A DNA stretch of 64,000 nt from Parelaphostrongylus tenuis (GCA_019055375.1 JAHQIW010005902.1:1-64000), one strand, 5' to 3'. Shown: positions 45,660 to 58,570, counted from the first letter of the stretch. Notes: generated by a model not told the origin, from the sequence alone. Numbers and translations are program-made.

Positions 45660-46693
45660 TAATGACGATGGACGAAATTGAGCTTCGACTTTTGATAAGT
45701 TATTGCTGGAAGCGTAAACTTTCTGCAAGAGGCGCTTTGGTGGAGCTCTGTGGCCCGCAGGTGAGGCAACAGTCAGCCATATGACTGCTCCAAAATGGTA
45801 CAAAGAATTTGAAAGAGATGATCTCAGCCTCGAAAACCAACTGCGTTCCGGCTGGCCACTGAATGATCGACGATGTAGATCTGCAAGCAGCGCTGGATGG
45901 GGAACCCTCACCGAGCATTTGTCAATTCGCAGCAGAATTTAGCACTGAATAAAAGACTGTGTGGAATTATCTCCATCAATTTGACTTTGTCCACAAGATG
46001 CCTCGCCAAGACCGCACGGAATGACTAAAGCTTTAACCAATTGCCCCAATGAAGTTTCCTGTCAGTGGTTGCAGAACCCGCCAAAACGACTGATTTTGGA
46101 AGCGTATCATGACGTCGAATAAGAGTTGGGTCTATCTGATCACGATCACGATCTCAGTAAACGTTGCGGTTTAGAAAGTCAAGCACCGCCATCAGCTGTA
46201 ACTCAAAATCCGCTTGCGAAAGGTCATGATCTGCATTTTGTGGAATTTTTAAGGTGTGCTGCATTTCAAACTTGTTCCGAAGGATCGCTCCACCAATGCC
46301 GAACTCCACTGCGAGCAGCTGGGCTGTGTCTACGATGCGTTGAAGGAAGAGCACCCGACATTGATTTGTGGAAAGCGCGCGATGTTTCAGCAAGCCAGTG
46401 TCGAGCCTCACACCGTGGAAAGATAGGGAAAAGTCTGATGAATTAGAAAGGGTTGAGGTCATGCCTCAGCCAGCCTACAGTCTAGATGCCGTGCCGGTCG
46501 ATTACGTCTTTGCCGCTACATGGAACATTTCCTGCGTGGACACCAATTCGAGACATTTGGTAACTTGAAGAGGCATATCACGAGTTTCTTGATTCAAAAC
46601 CCGAAGAATGGTATTCCGAGCAAATCCGGAAGCCTACAAAACGCTGGTAGACGATCGCTGATAATAACGGTCTTTATTCTGAAAAATAATTGC
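45660..46693 (+). pseudogene. Full-length decayed SETMAR-like mariner transposase (family 3, copy F)
   Basis: From ATGGACGAAATTGAGCTTCG the frames read IELRLLISYCWKRKLSARGA, then TKNLKEMISASKTNC, VDLQAALDGEPSPSICQFA, KTVWNYLHQFDFVHKMPRQD (N-terminal DNA-binding half), then LGCVYDALKEEHPTLICGKR, FQQASVEPHT and MEHFLRGHQFETFGNL (C-terminal catalytic half) up to DNNGLYSEK and TAA at about 46691-46693. At least six stops or shifts. The length of about 345 codons is complete for mariner, so this is an intact-length dead copy. Confidence 0.85.
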
Positions 46694-48339
46694 TGTTGCT
46701 TTCAATTGAATTTATATATAAACTTTGAATTTTCGGCAGGTCTTAGCGAACTTCTTCCTTAACCTGACGCTATGCCTTAGTTCATACCAGCCGCAATTTT
46801 ATATGGGCTCTACTGTGATAAGTACAGCACATCGAAAACCGACTTTCTCAAGACCTCGGCATTCCCAATCAATAACTTTTTTTATGATTTGACACACACT
46901 ACGGGGTTGATAATGGAATTTATTCGGCTAAAGTTTTGATGTATTCGTCTTCTTCAGAGCCGATAATTCGGATCGAGTGTCCATAGTCGTTCGTCTTTAT
47001 CATGATCTTGGCAGATCATTGTTCGAGTTTAATTTTCTTTGGTGAAGCTGCATTCGAATGAAGATTCTCACTTAGCAATGTCCTTATTTTGGGGGCGGCT
47101 GCAATATATGCTGAAAAGGATTTTTTTATGCTCTAAAATGCATAGGAATTATAAGATAGCAACTTCTATAATGAATTTTAACAATTCACGACTTAATGTA
47201 TTTTTTTGAATCTTATTCAAGCTCTAATTCTATGCTGATTCAATCTACTTTTCTATATAAATAGTAGAATAGGATCATTTAATGACACTGTTGATTAGGT
47301 TCAAACGCTAAACATTACCATGTCGGTAATGGCAAATCGAAGAAGAGAATTACCCCAAACACAACTGCCTCATTTAGCCGCAAATGAATAACCCACAAGT
47401 CACTGGTGCTTCAAGCTCTTTGGAAGCATCGTTTCTTTTGGAATAAATCTCGCATCTACGTGCTTCAAAGGTGGCCGTTTAAGGAGCACTATGCAATTCT
47501 CCGTTGACAAAAAAAGTTATGAGTATGGTCGATTCATGCAACTTTCCATTTCGTTCAACTTCTGTAGTGTCGGTACAACGAGAATCATAAGATAACAACT
47601 TCTATGTTTGGTCACGCGTCATCCCTGATAAGAATAGCTCTCTTTCCATTGGCTGGTTGAAGCTCCACTAGGCAAACAAATTTCTCGATATTACCGAGTG
47701 AGAAAGAAGTAAAGAACACTCATATTATCAAGTTTTTTAGGGAAACGAAGTGTCACTTGTCCAAATTGTGGTAATGCTGCCTTATCCTTGTTTAAACAAC
47801 AGGTAAGAATCGGTACTGCAAATTGCTAATTTTCTCGCAAGATCTGAACTATCCCAAGACGGGAGCGTAAGTTATTAGCTATTAGCTCAAAATTTATAGT
47901 GGGTTTATTTAGCAATGTAAAACAGAAAAATTGTGCACCTAACGATAACGCAAAGTCTTTTCAACAATTCTCATACGAAAGCCTAGAATTCTTTTCTGGA
48001 ATGGAAAAATTCCTAAATGAGTGAGGAAAATCTCGCGGCTCTCAAATGACACGCTTTTTGACGCCGTAGTTGAAATTGCTGTGCGTAGCGTCACTTAATT
48101 GAAAGTTCCTCTTTGCGCAAAAATCTCTAGGTTTTTTTGCAGGGGAATTGGAGGGGAGGATTTTTTCATCGTCTTGTAGGTGTAAAAAGTTTTCTGTTCC
48201 ACACTGCCAAACAAACTCACTATAAAGCTCAAGCGACAAGCTACCTCTTTCCCCCTTTCTGATAAGTTAATACCTTATTAATGGATTTTTGTTTTCAATG
48301 AGGCCGGAAAAAAGTAAATGAGAGCGCCGAAAAAATGTT
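46694..48339. other. Unassigned sequence
   Basis: No genes recognised. A stretch at 48070-48125 (GTAGCGTCACTTAATTG) echoes the unit tandemly repeated at 48895-49064. Confidence 0.4.
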
Positions 48340-48840
48340 GACCACTTAACCGTATCTAGATCACGAATAAAATGATAGCATAGTGCTTTGGTAACATTAC
48401 TTCAGAGCTCCATACATGTCCTGTATTTGGGGATAATTTCACTCGAAAAGCTCCACACACTGGAAACCGATTCTTTGGCTGATGGTCTAAAACACTTGGT
48501 GCTAACATTGACTTGGAAAAATTCAGAGGTTGTGAATATACTGGGAGCATTATATATCGCGAACCTCTTCAATATTTTGGATTGAGGTTGAGCGATCCTG
48601 AAGTTGATATGTGGACTATTCCAAGCTGTGCGAGTACTTTACCCAATGTACCAGCAATCCGCTAAGTTGTCTTCACTTTCGGCTAAAAATGCGCAATTAG
48701 ACCTTTAGATTGGGAAACTATTCCCATTAAAATCACCAAACATTTTCACAATGCTACTTTTGGCGATGTAGCAGCAGAAGACGGTGTGTCAGCACACACA
48801 GAGAACTTGCTACGAAGCTGAGCAACGGAAGGGGATGGAG
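48340..48840 (-). repeat. Diverged copy of repeat X
   Basis: The minus-strand frame at 48550-48356 reads LAPSVLDHQPKNR..AFRVKLSP, matching the frame in repeat X (TPRVLEHQPAN..LRVKLPLIP) in the inverted-repeat arms and spacer. Further right, GCAGCAGAAGACGGTGTG.CA..CACACAGAGAACTTGCTA matches the arm sequence near 60920. The nucleotide similarity is low, the peptide similarity higher. Confidence 0.55.
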
Positions 48841-48894
48841 CGTTGCAAATGTTTTGAATTTAACCCCTAAAGGACGGCTAAAGGATCGACGCGC

Positions 48895-49064
48895 GCAGCG
48901 TCACTTAAGCAGTGACGCGCGATTTCCGTTTTCGATTAGGGTTTTTTCTCTGTCTCTCTGAAATTTTTGGGTTTCGCGAGCAGCGTCACTTGAGCAGTGA
49001 TGCGCGATTTCCGTTGTTTGATTAGGGTTTTTTCTCCATCTATATGAAATGTTTGGGTTTCTTA
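48895..49064. repeat. Two-copy tandem repeat, 85-bp unit with hairpin
   Basis: GCAGCGTCACTTAAGCAGTG at 48895 recurs at 48980 as GCAGCGTCACTTGAGCAGTG, each followed by GATTTCCGTT and GATTAGGGTTTTTTCTC. Each unit has a perfect GCGTCACT/AGTGACGC-type hairpin with a short loop. Confidence 0.8.
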
Positions 49065-51410
49065 GATCACTTTGATACAGTACAATTTTCTGCAATCGTT
49101 CATATGCTTTTGGAGCAAGCATAGCTTTTTATGTAGAAGGTGAAGCCTTGGTTCGCTACGTGATCAAGATGTTTTTTTTTTCATTCAATCAAGTGTATAA
49201 AGTTGTGCGCAAGGTATTACGATATGAATCTACAAACCTCAAATGTCATCGCAACTGTGATAGTTGAAATAATCGAGAGTTAGTCAATAATAGCCATCAA
49301 GACTAAGTAAGACACTACTCCATCAATAACACTTGATAGTTTTGATCATTGGTGCACTTCAAGAGCTGTGATCTATGTAGAATTATAGAAGAGCACTTCA
49401 TTATATTGTTTTGCAAATTCTTGGTTGTGAGACATCGATTTATGCTTATTTGAACATTACTGGCCGTTGCAGCCTTCGGCACTGTACTTCCGACTTATTT
49501 TGAGTATTCTATATATTTTGTTAGTTGGTTGACCTCAGGCCGATTCCATTTACTTCTTTCAAAATCCAGGGACTTAAAATAGCTCCAATATGACTATGTG
49601 CAGGTGACTGTAGCCGTTAATCAGTAGATCACGCGCCTTGTCGTCCGTCGCTACCCATGGGTATCCTCTTCCGCGATCACCGTTTACGTGCATGCACTAT
49701 GCTCAGTTATACGAATCATTTAAGGTTCGTATATATGAAGAGGATTCGGAAACTTTTGCATACGGTAAACGCTGTGAAATAAGCCGCAGACATGCTTGAA
49801 AGAAATAGTCCGTCTCGCATATTTCTCGTTCGCTCATTGTTGTCACTCATCATTCACTTCTTCCGAAGTGTGCCATTGAAAGTGGTCGACTAAGGAAATA
49901 CGAGTCAATTTGACATTCCTAAGTTTCGATGATAAGGTGACCTTGAAGCTTTTAACCAACAGTGCATAATATTGTGCCAAATTACGTCAAAAGGCCATGA
50001 TAAAAAGGCAGTTGGTAAATGATCGTGACAACAGTTGTCACTTAAGATTTTCGTTAGTGACAACGGAGGTGTTCATGACAACGTGAGGCTCAGTTGCAAG
50101 AAAGTAATCGATTTTCAAATACCGTATATGAAAGATTTTGAGAGTTGATTGTAACACAGACATATCTATGACGATCAAAAGAATGATGTCTGAAAAGGAC
50201 GTTTTCATTCGCACAAGATATGCGGCAAGAATAGGCATCAAGATTAGGAAGCATCTTCATTTCTCAAGGATGTTCATTTATATTGCAAAATACGGTTTGT
50301 TTGGATGCATGAGAGTTCCTTGTTGAAAATAAATGTTGGGGAAAGGCTTCAGTGATCTTCCATGTTTTATGACGCTAAAGTGCATCTAACATACGAACTT
50401 TGCTAAATGACTATCAACAAGACACGTCCACCCAACGGGCTTGCTTAGCTCACAAGTGAAGCGTAAATTTCTCTTCGTTGGTTCAATGCACTGAGAAGCC
50501 CTTTTGGAAAACCAAGCTCAGTACTGTATTCTAAATGTCTCAAGCAATAAAGTGATTCTTGATAATCAGTGGAAAAGTTTGAATTACAACTGTCTGATTG
50601 TATGTATTTAACGATGTCAGTCTTAATTGTTGACCGGTGCTGATTCATGAGCAGAGATAATTTGTTATAGAGTGATATAAATTGTCTAATTTTTAACTGT
50701 CGGATATTCTGAGTAGAAAATCTACAATATCAACAGAAAGTTCCGAAATTAAAGGTGAAGAAATTGCAGTCTTTCTGCAAAAGTACCCCACGACATGATA
50801 AATGGAAAACTCATCAGGGCGTGATTCTGCTTTTATCAAAAAAAAAAATCCTCAGTATAGGTATCTTTGAAGTTTATGCATTGTGAAAATGTGTCTTTCA
50901 ATTTAAACCTTACGATTTCATACACAGAAATGTGAAAAATCTGTTGGAAAAGCGCTGTTACCCTATTGACGCAGCTTTTGTATTGAAACGTAAGGAGCTT
51001 TAGGATAACTGAGCGTCCTTTGTTCTTTTTCTGGAAATACTCTTATAGAAATTCCCTCAATAATGATCTACTTTCATTTCATTAGTACTTCCTTAAAATC
51101 GAAAATTCACTGTATAATTGCCACCAAAATCCGCTGTAAAGTCAAAACATCGAGCCAAAAACAACAGATACATGACGATACTCTTCTTTGCTCCATAAAG
51201 CTCACTAAAGAAGTTTTTTTCACAAAACAAGCTTATTATCATTATCAGCATTTCTTAAGTTACCGAATGAGAACAAAAAAAGATGAAATGAGGAAGAGAT
51301 TGTTCAACAACAGTTTGAAATGAATATCTTTTTATAAGAATGTGTTTTTCTCATACGAACACGCCGAGTTTTTGATAGGTGCTTCTTCTTTAACTAAAAT
51401 CACTTTTATA
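49065..51410. other. Unassigned sequence
   Basis: Frames at 50038-50241 (minus) and 51063-51323 (plus) are short and unrecognised. No repeats matched elsewhere. Confidence 0.4.
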
Positions 51411-52905
51411 ATACTTTCCTCTATGATATGCCATTTTTCTTGTGGCGATAAGACACTTCCAACGCAAAAAGCTTCATTCATAGTTACTGAAAAACCAGCT
51501 ATGATGTCCAATCGGTGGGGAAACAATTTAAGCTTGAAATGTGATATTCTTTTCGCTCTTATGCCGCCCTACTACAAAATTACAAAAAACCAACTACGGT
51601 TTCGAAATGCACAAGATTTGGTCTATCGAATAACTAGTGAGAGGCTTAGAGCCATACACAAGCTCCGGTCGAACAAATAAAGCGAAGTGAGTGTGAAATT
51701 CATTTTTACTGCTACAACGTAATTGAAAGCCTTTTTTTCTAAAGTAAACATATCGTTAAAGTTGTAGAAATTTAAGCTTTCATATGATTACATAGAATAT
51801 AACAACCTTCAAACAATCGTGCACCTCAGTTGGCACGCGTCGTTCCTTAGAGGATTAAATTCTTGACAAAAAAAGTAGAACGAAAAAAAGATCGAGTGAA
51901 TTTGCTCATGATAAACTCAGATTTATGTCTTACCACTCAGTTTCTGATTTTCTATTCTAATTTGAGGAGGCTTCACCTCAACGCTTCGTCCTTCCTTAAC
52001 ACGTCAGAAAGGTATAATATACAAGAAGGCATTCTAACTATTTTGTTTTATGCCGTAAATCGCGCCGATTCTCCATAGCACTATGACATATTTATTCACT
52101 TCGCTCACCTTCCTATTAAAGATTTATTCTACTATATATTTCAATCTTATTCAATTCAATTAGTGTCGGCATAAGCCAAAAAAAGTAGGATTTCGATCTG
52201 TGACTGATGAACACATTGAGATGAAATAGGCATTACTGACGATATTTGAAGTCTTAGTGACCACCAACACTTAATGCAATTGTATATATAAGGCGTGAGA
52301 TTTTTATAAAATACAACCTGGAGATAAATGAGTAAAACCGTGTTCAGCCTTCTGAAGTCCGCTTTCCTTCTGAGTTGTGCACCACAAAATGGTGTAGCGT
52401 ACAAGGCACCGCATCATTAGCTGGAAAAAGGAGTACGAAAAACCGAAAACGATAAGTAAAAAGCTATGTGGAAATAACTACCAGCTTTTGACAACATCAT
52501 GAAATTTGAAAATCAAAAAGGCATCATTCGTGAGCCTAGCTGCAAAAAAACCAACCTGCCGATTATATTTAAGCTGTCATCATCTGGAGAGGTGCCGCTG
52601 GAACCACCAGCGCTGAGCGAGGTGACTCACACACTGAGTAGCGGGCTTGTATACCGGCTCGGTTGCCACGTGCGAATAAGTCTTATCATGTTACATGATA
52701 GGAAGTGATAAGAACCTCTGAAGTTAAATGTGAAAAAGTTGGTTATGGGATTCTTTGGAGTGCTTCGCAACCTAAGTTTATAGGTTTTTGTGGCAAGCTG
52801 AAAACGTAGTTAATTGATAGGCTCTGTAGAGTGTGCACTCGTCGTCACTTCAACACATTCAGTTACTGCAATTAGTTGTTTCATATCCGTCATTAATGAC
52901 GCTGT
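51411..52905. repeat. Dispersed repeat R, copy 2
   Basis: Collinear with 35490-36941 (by eye about 80-85 per cent), including the frame with LKCDILFALMPPYYK.., KNQLRFRNAQDLVYRITSER and the terminal GTCATTAATGAC. From 51990 it is part of the left arm of the giant inverted repeat, so it is mirrored at 63086-64000. Confidence 0.8.
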
Positions 52906-53984
52906 GTGATGATCGAATAGTTTTCATCTAAGATTTCAAGTTTACTATGCTGAGACACCTTCAGGTGGATTAGAGGAAGTGATCAGGTCTTGAAAAGATT
53001 TAGAATCAGTCTTTGCACTTTTAAGGAATTGCTTACGTGGTGGTTCTGATGTCGATAGAACGCCAAAGTATCTTAAACCTTGTTTTTAAGTAATGGCATC
53101 ATAATCATAGCACTTATCATCGCACTACATGCTTCAAAAATAACCTAGTGAAGCATTCAGAAATTTTATTGAAGAAGATACTGTGAATGTATTTTCCTTC
53201 AAAAACGACAAAGTCAACTGGGAACAGTTGCTTCAACCTCCGGCGCGGATAAACTGAAAGCGAGAAACTCTGTTGTATAATGACGCCGCAGAACACGTTG
53301 TGCAAGTTATTCCAGGATTTTACGAAGTGATCAGTGAAATGAGATCTCACTAAATTCGTCCAACACTTTACGACCTAACGATAACGTTGCAAAAATTTGG
53401 TAGGTATATTACTGACGACGACTCATTGTCCTCAGATCTATCAATCAACCAGGATTCTCCAGATAACGTAGACCTTTTCTCTAATGAAGATAGAATTCTT
53501 GTTGAACCGAAAACGTAATTATGTGACCATTGTTTCATTTTAGATTAGTAGCTAGCTTAGTATTACACACTTCATAAATAACGACGTGTGATTTCTCGGT
53601 AGCAAACAAACGATACGCTGAGAGTACTTTCAATGTTGCATTTATTGATAGTGTGAATCTAAGAGTCCCCTGAGTCATCTGGATAATGTAGCAGACCACA
53701 CCGTATGCTTTAAATAGACCTGAACTGAAATGCGAAACTAATTCGCTTATGGAGTAGCAAATATTGACTGAGCACATTTTATGACAGGATCTTCAGCTCT
53801 AACTAACTTAGAGTTACCATGAGAAAGGATTGCATAATAAGACAACTGAGGCACAGCGAGTATTTGTATACAGACCTATAAAAATAGTAAAAGCCTAAAT
53901 TTTTACGGGGTGCTTTCCGATAAAGAGTACAGAATGAAAAAACGACCACTTCCAGTGGACAATATATTTCCTCAAGAACAGTTA
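52906..53984. other. Left-arm sequence without recognised genes
   Basis: Contains GCTGTGTGATGATCGAATAG to AAGGTTTAAG-type sequence (52906-53082) that recurs diverged in the spacer at 57960-58145. The rest has no recognised feature. Mirrored at 62006-63084. Confidence 0.5.
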
Positions 53985-54600
53985 TGATCATCTGAAAACT
54001 TCAATCTGAGACTACTGCGCTACGAGCTCGTTTTTTGAAAAGTCCTTTTATAACGTTGTAACAGAAAGATAGCATTTGTGTGCCACACTTACATTTCCTT
54101 CACTGGACGGAACTGATTTATAGGATTTTTGTAACATGTCGATAACGTGTTCCGACGATTTTAACACTGAGCTCATATTCCGGAGAGACCGTTCTACTGC
54201 AGTGTAGTAAGTAAAATAAAAATCGAGTTACACGTACACAGTGCATTTGCTTGTCGACTTTTATGTTTTGGGTATGCGCTGAATGTGGCTCGATAAGGTG
54301 TTCAGCGAACAATTGATCCATTGCGTTGGCGCGTTACACAAATGCGGTGCGTTTTTTGCTATTCAATATTTTCTCCGTTGTGGGAGAAACTGTAGCCAAA
54401 AGGTGTGAATCTGGCATCACAAAATTTTCTTTGCATGTTCATATGCTTTCCTGCTTTCAGCAAAGTTACAGCAAAAGCGTGCCTCCGGTGCAAAATATAA
54501 TTTCATTGGGACGTTACAGAGTTAAATAAAAGATCTTTTCAGAAAAAAAGCACGTAGCGCAGTAGCGAGTGATTTAAGCTTTCAATTGATCACTAGCGCT
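53985..54600. mobile_element. Fold-back element (family F2), copy in left arm
   Basis: 53985-54070 (GATCATCTGAAAACTTCAAT..CTACTGCGCTACGAGC..TTTTGAAAAG) pairs with 54510-54600 (CTTTTCAGAAAAAAAGCACG..TAGCGCAGTAGC..). Related to 17700-18325. The whole element is mirrored at 61390-62005. Confidence 0.75.
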
Positions 54601-55135
54601 TGTATAAAAAAATTTTTGCTCAGCAAATGGAGTTATTCCTTTGTTTCGTGCCGTCTAACGGAAAACTACTCATATACGATATATGAGCAGTTGGAACACA
54701 TGGCATGTCACTACAATACAAAAAAGGTTGGTGTCGACTCTGATTCAATGGCACTAATTTTCTAACATGTGCTAAAAGACTCTATATATACTCCTTAAGA
54801 TGAGGAACGGAAAATGTGGAACTTTTAATATTTAAATATGACGAAAACGAAAAAAAACTCAAACTATCAAAAGATCGACCCTCTATATACCTTGGCATTA
54901 ATACTCGAAATGTGGAAGTTGCAAGGACTTATCTTGATTAGCCTACTCAAGATTGGCAATGGGATCACAATAATAGCAGTAGATGTTCGATGGCCGACGT
55001 TTTGGCGAGTCGCCTTCTTCAGCTACATAGCAAGTTTTCTGTGGGTACGATCACCCCATCTTCTGCTGTGACAATGCAAAAGCGAAATGACATCACGGCG
55101 AATTGGATAACGGGAACGTCAAGAGAAGTGTGAGC
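54601..55135. other. Left-arm sequence; MITE-like motif
   Basis: Around 54975-55030 the run ATGTTCGATGGCCGACGTTT..CGAGTCGCCTTCTTCAGC resembles the inner part of nematode MITEs such as 8585-8920. No gene. Mirrored at 60855-61389. Confidence 0.4.
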
Positions 55136-55616
55136 TCAGCATCGAGAGCCCTTCAGAGAGTTAAACTCCGACTTCAAAATTGAGCCTTTTCTATCCGAGT
55201 ATCGATGGAGGTTAAAGTCTACACCGAGAGTTCTGGAACACCAACCAGCAAATTGCGTCCCTGCAAGTGATGTTCTTCGCGTGAAGTTACCATTAATACC
55301 AGTCATGTGACAAAGGCTGGGTCGCATCAACTGCAAAAATCTAGCGGCTATGTACTAGCCCATCAAGAAGTGGACCAGGACGGAAAAATACTACCATTGA
55401 TATAAAGAGAATATTTTGTAGCTCTACGAAGACCGCCAAGTTGGCGGATTCTACAGCAATGTTCAACATGACGAATACACTAACATCGACTGAAACTGAT
55501 TCAGGAGCTTTCATCTCATGGACAATGTTCACATGCTGTGCTTGAATTAAACCGTCATTACAAACGACTTTTGCGAGAAGAAGAGGCGATTGGAAAATGT
55601 GTTGAGGTCTGCACAA
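55136..55616. repeat. Repeat X in left arm
   Basis: A segment found again, inverted, in the spacer (57480-57920), in the right arm (60374-60854), in part at 58388-58560, and diverged at 48340-48840. The plus-strand frame at 55200-55310 reads YRWRLKSTPRVLEHQPAN, DVLRVKLPLIPVM. It also contains the short palindrome CCGCCAACTTGGCGG. Confidence 0.75.
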
Positions 55617-56072
55617 ATCGTGAAAACGGACTTTCCAAGTAAACTTTTCAAACTAAGTAAACTTCCTTTTCAAAATGTCTTTGATATTGCGCCGAATATC
55701 ATTAAAATTAGCAATCGATTAGCTTACTATTCTGCTCTAAGGTGTATCTCCAAATCCTGAACGCAAAATATTTTTGGACACCGATTTTTTTGTATAGGAA
55801 ATGATTTTGTTCTGTCCATGCATAGAAATGCGTAGTTGTGATCAATTCTCAGTATTTTTGAAGAATTCTCCGGTGAGCAGCATACGTGTAATTTCTCAGA
55901 TTTGGTAAAATTAGTAACAAGTTTGTATATCAACCATCGGCTTAGAAAGTAGATCTTCTGTCGTATTATGGCGACTTTTTGCTTTAATACATCCCCCGCA
56001 AGTCGGAAATATCTGGCTGATACATGTGGTAATACTTCAAGAGACCGACTTTTTGTAAATCTTGACAATGAC

Positions 56073-57419
56073 AATCACCTGACGGCGCCTGTCCTCCCCT
56101 TGATCGTCAAGTGTCTCAAGCGGGTGCCAGCAACGCTTACATTTTCCCCTATCGCGTGCAAGAGTAGCCCAATGGGTCCTCCCCGCTCTAGGGATTCGCT
56201 GAGCATCATATCTTCTTCTATAGTTTTCGTTAAGAAATCGGATCAACGGGTTGGTGGTCTTCCTGTAGAGCGCTTGATTTTCCGAGGAAACCAGTCGGTA
56301 ACGGCTCTCGTCCATCGGTTGTACTTGAAGCGTATCACGTGTCCGGCCTACTTTATTTTCGATATCCTGGCGTGTAGAACGGCGTCTCAGATTTTTGATA
56401 GTTGACGTAGTCAAAACTTCGGATCCTTTCTCTCGTTTGCGAGATACGGGATACTCCTAGCATCGAGCTTCCGACTGCGCGTTTAATAACGCCAAGTGAT
56501 CTTTCATCCTGCTTACGTAGCGACCAGGTTTCTGCTAGATACGTTAAGGCATGGGTAATCGTGAATCGAAATGATGGCCACGGAGTCGGATGTCCTTTGT
56601 CCTCTTCGCTGCATCTTGGATGCTCTTATCCGTTCCCTATGCCACTCGTTCCCTCCTGCTCAACTCTGGAGCTAGATCGTTCATCATGTTGATTTCACGA
56701 CCTAGATAGACGTAAGTGGAGCAATCAGAGATTGTCGTTCCGTTGAGCGTGAATGGAGCATTAGAAACCCATCCGTTCCTCATGAACATCGTTTTCGTTA
56801 GATTCAGTTGAAGACCAATCTTTCCACAGGCGTTATCGAAATCGATCAACATTCGTTCCGCTTGGCTAATTTTTGGTGTTATGAGAACGATATCGTCAGC
56901 AAAGCAAATGGCTTAATTGTCGACCGTCAATTTTCACTCCCATATCGTCCCATTCTAATGCTCTCATGACGATTTGTAGGGTGGCAGTGAACAGTTTTGG
57001 CGAAATTGTATCGCCTTGTCGAACCCATCTTCTTCCGCCAATGGTGATATTGTTGTAGAACGGAAATATTTTGGTTGTGAGATTTTATAAAGCTCACGAA
57101 AGATCATTTTATACCGAGTAGGGATGCCTTTGTTAACCAGAGCCTCTTAACCGCTTCTGTTTCCATTGAATCAAAGGCTTCTTCCAAATTGATGTATGTG
57201 AGACAGAGTGGTTGCTTGTACTCTCGTGAAACTTCAATGAGTCTTGTGATCGTGTGGACGTGGTCTATGGTACTAAATCCTTTTCGGAACCCTGCTTGTT
57301 CACATGACTGTCCTTCGTCCAATGTTCTGCCAATCCTGTTTAGGATGACTCGAGCAAAGATTTATAGACAACGGACAGCAAGCAGATTGGGCGATAACTG
57401 CCTATGTCATGAAGGTCTA
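56073..57419 (-). mobile_element. 5'-truncated RTE retrotransposon in left arm
   Basis: About 1.35 kb corresponding to 14628-15975 of the full element, from GACCTTCATGACATAGGCAG to the final GATCAAGGGGAGGACAGG. It is read on the minus strand. Pieces: DIGSYRPICLLSVVYK, QAGFRKGFSTIDHVHTITRL, FDNACGKIGLQLNLTKTMFM. A two-base loss just before the FADD box and other shifts make it inactive. Mirrored at 58571-59917. Confidence 0.9.
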
Positions 57420-57479
57420 CATTTTTTAACAGCAACGATTTGTGCAGACCGCAGCACATTTTCCATTCGCCTCTTCTTC

Positions 57480-58373
57480 TCGCGATAGTCGTCTGTGGTG
57501 ACGGTTTCATATTCGAACATAGCATGTGAACATTGCCCATTATATGAAAGCTCCTGAATCAGCGTCAGTCGATGTTAGTGTATTCGTCATGTTGAACATT
57601 GCTGTAGAATACTGACTTGGCGGTCTTCGTGGAGCTACGAAATTTTCTGTTTTTAACATTGGTACTATTATTTCCGTCCTGGTCCACTTCTTGATGAGCT
57701 AGTACATAGCCGCTAGATTTTTGCAGTTGATGCGACCCAGCCTTTGTCACATCAGTGGTATTAATGGTAACTTCACGCGAATAACGTCACTTGCAGAGAC
57801 ACGATTTGCTGGTTTGTGTTCCAGAACTCTCGGCGCAGACTTTAACCTCCATTGATACTCGAATAGAAGTAGCTCGATTTTGAAGTCGAAATTTAGACTT
57901 CTTGATGCTGAGCTCACACTTCTCTTGGCGTTCCCGCTATCCAATTGCAATTACTTGCCAGCAAGGTTTAAGATACTTTGGCGTTCTGTCGACATCAGAA
58001 CCACCATGTAAGCAATTCCTCCGAAGTACAAAGACTGACTCCAAATCTTTCCAGGACCTGATCACTTCTTCAAATTACCTGAGTGTGTTTCAGCTTAGTA
58101 AACTTGAAATCTCAGATAAAAACTATTCGATCATCACACAGCGTCATTAATGACGGATATAAAAGAATTGCAGTAACTGAATGTGTTGATGTGACGACGA
58201 GTGCACGCTCTACACAGCCCATCAATTAACTATGTTTTCAGCTTGCCACAAAAAACCTAAAAACTTAGGTGGCGAAGCACTCCGAAAAATCCTATAACCG
58301 ACTTTTTCACATCTATCGTCAGTGGTTCTTATCACTTCCTATCATGCAACATGATAAGACTTATTCGCACGTG
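57480..58373. repeat. Internally deleted, diverged copy of arm sequence spanning the spacer
   Basis: 57480-57950 matches 60374-60890 of the right arm (repeat X), then the sequence jumps at AAGGTTTAAGATACTTTGG (57964) to match 62909-63324. About 2.0 kb (60891-62908) is therefore absent from this copy. The match ends at 58373 within CGCACGTGG, where the arm version continues GCAACCGAGCC, because the right arm begins there. Similarity is about 85-90 per cent by eye, far lower than between the two arms. Confidence 0.85.
57617..58373. other. 757-bp spacer between the inverted arms
   Basis: Not palindromic itself. It is bounded by AGAATACTGAC at the left and GTCAGTATTCT at the right. Confidence 0.9.
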
Positions 58374-58570
58374 GTCAGTATTCTACAGCAATGTTCAACA
58401 TGACGAATACACTAACATCGACTGAAGCTGATTCAGGAGCTTTCATATAATGGGCAATGTTCACATGCTATGTTCGAATATGAAACCGTCACCACAGACG
58501 ACTATCGCGAGAAGAAGAGGCGAATGGAAAATGTGCTGCGGTCTGCACAAATCGTTGCTGTTAAAAAATG

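Larger units (their letters stand above)
51990..57616. repeat. Left arm of a giant inverted repeat (visible part)
   Basis: Every landmark at position p here reappears as its complement at 115990-p (115991-p left of about 53163). The differences I could find were one indel in an A/T run near 53163 and a substitution near 57276. The visible arm is 5.63 kb; the left limit is unknown because the right arm runs off the window. It contains repeat R, a fold-back element, repeat X and a truncated RTE copy. Confidence 0.95.

Noticed and set aside
55968..56405. 145-codon plus-strand frame, repeated at 59585-60022
   Set aside because: Antisense to the truncated RTE copy in each arm.
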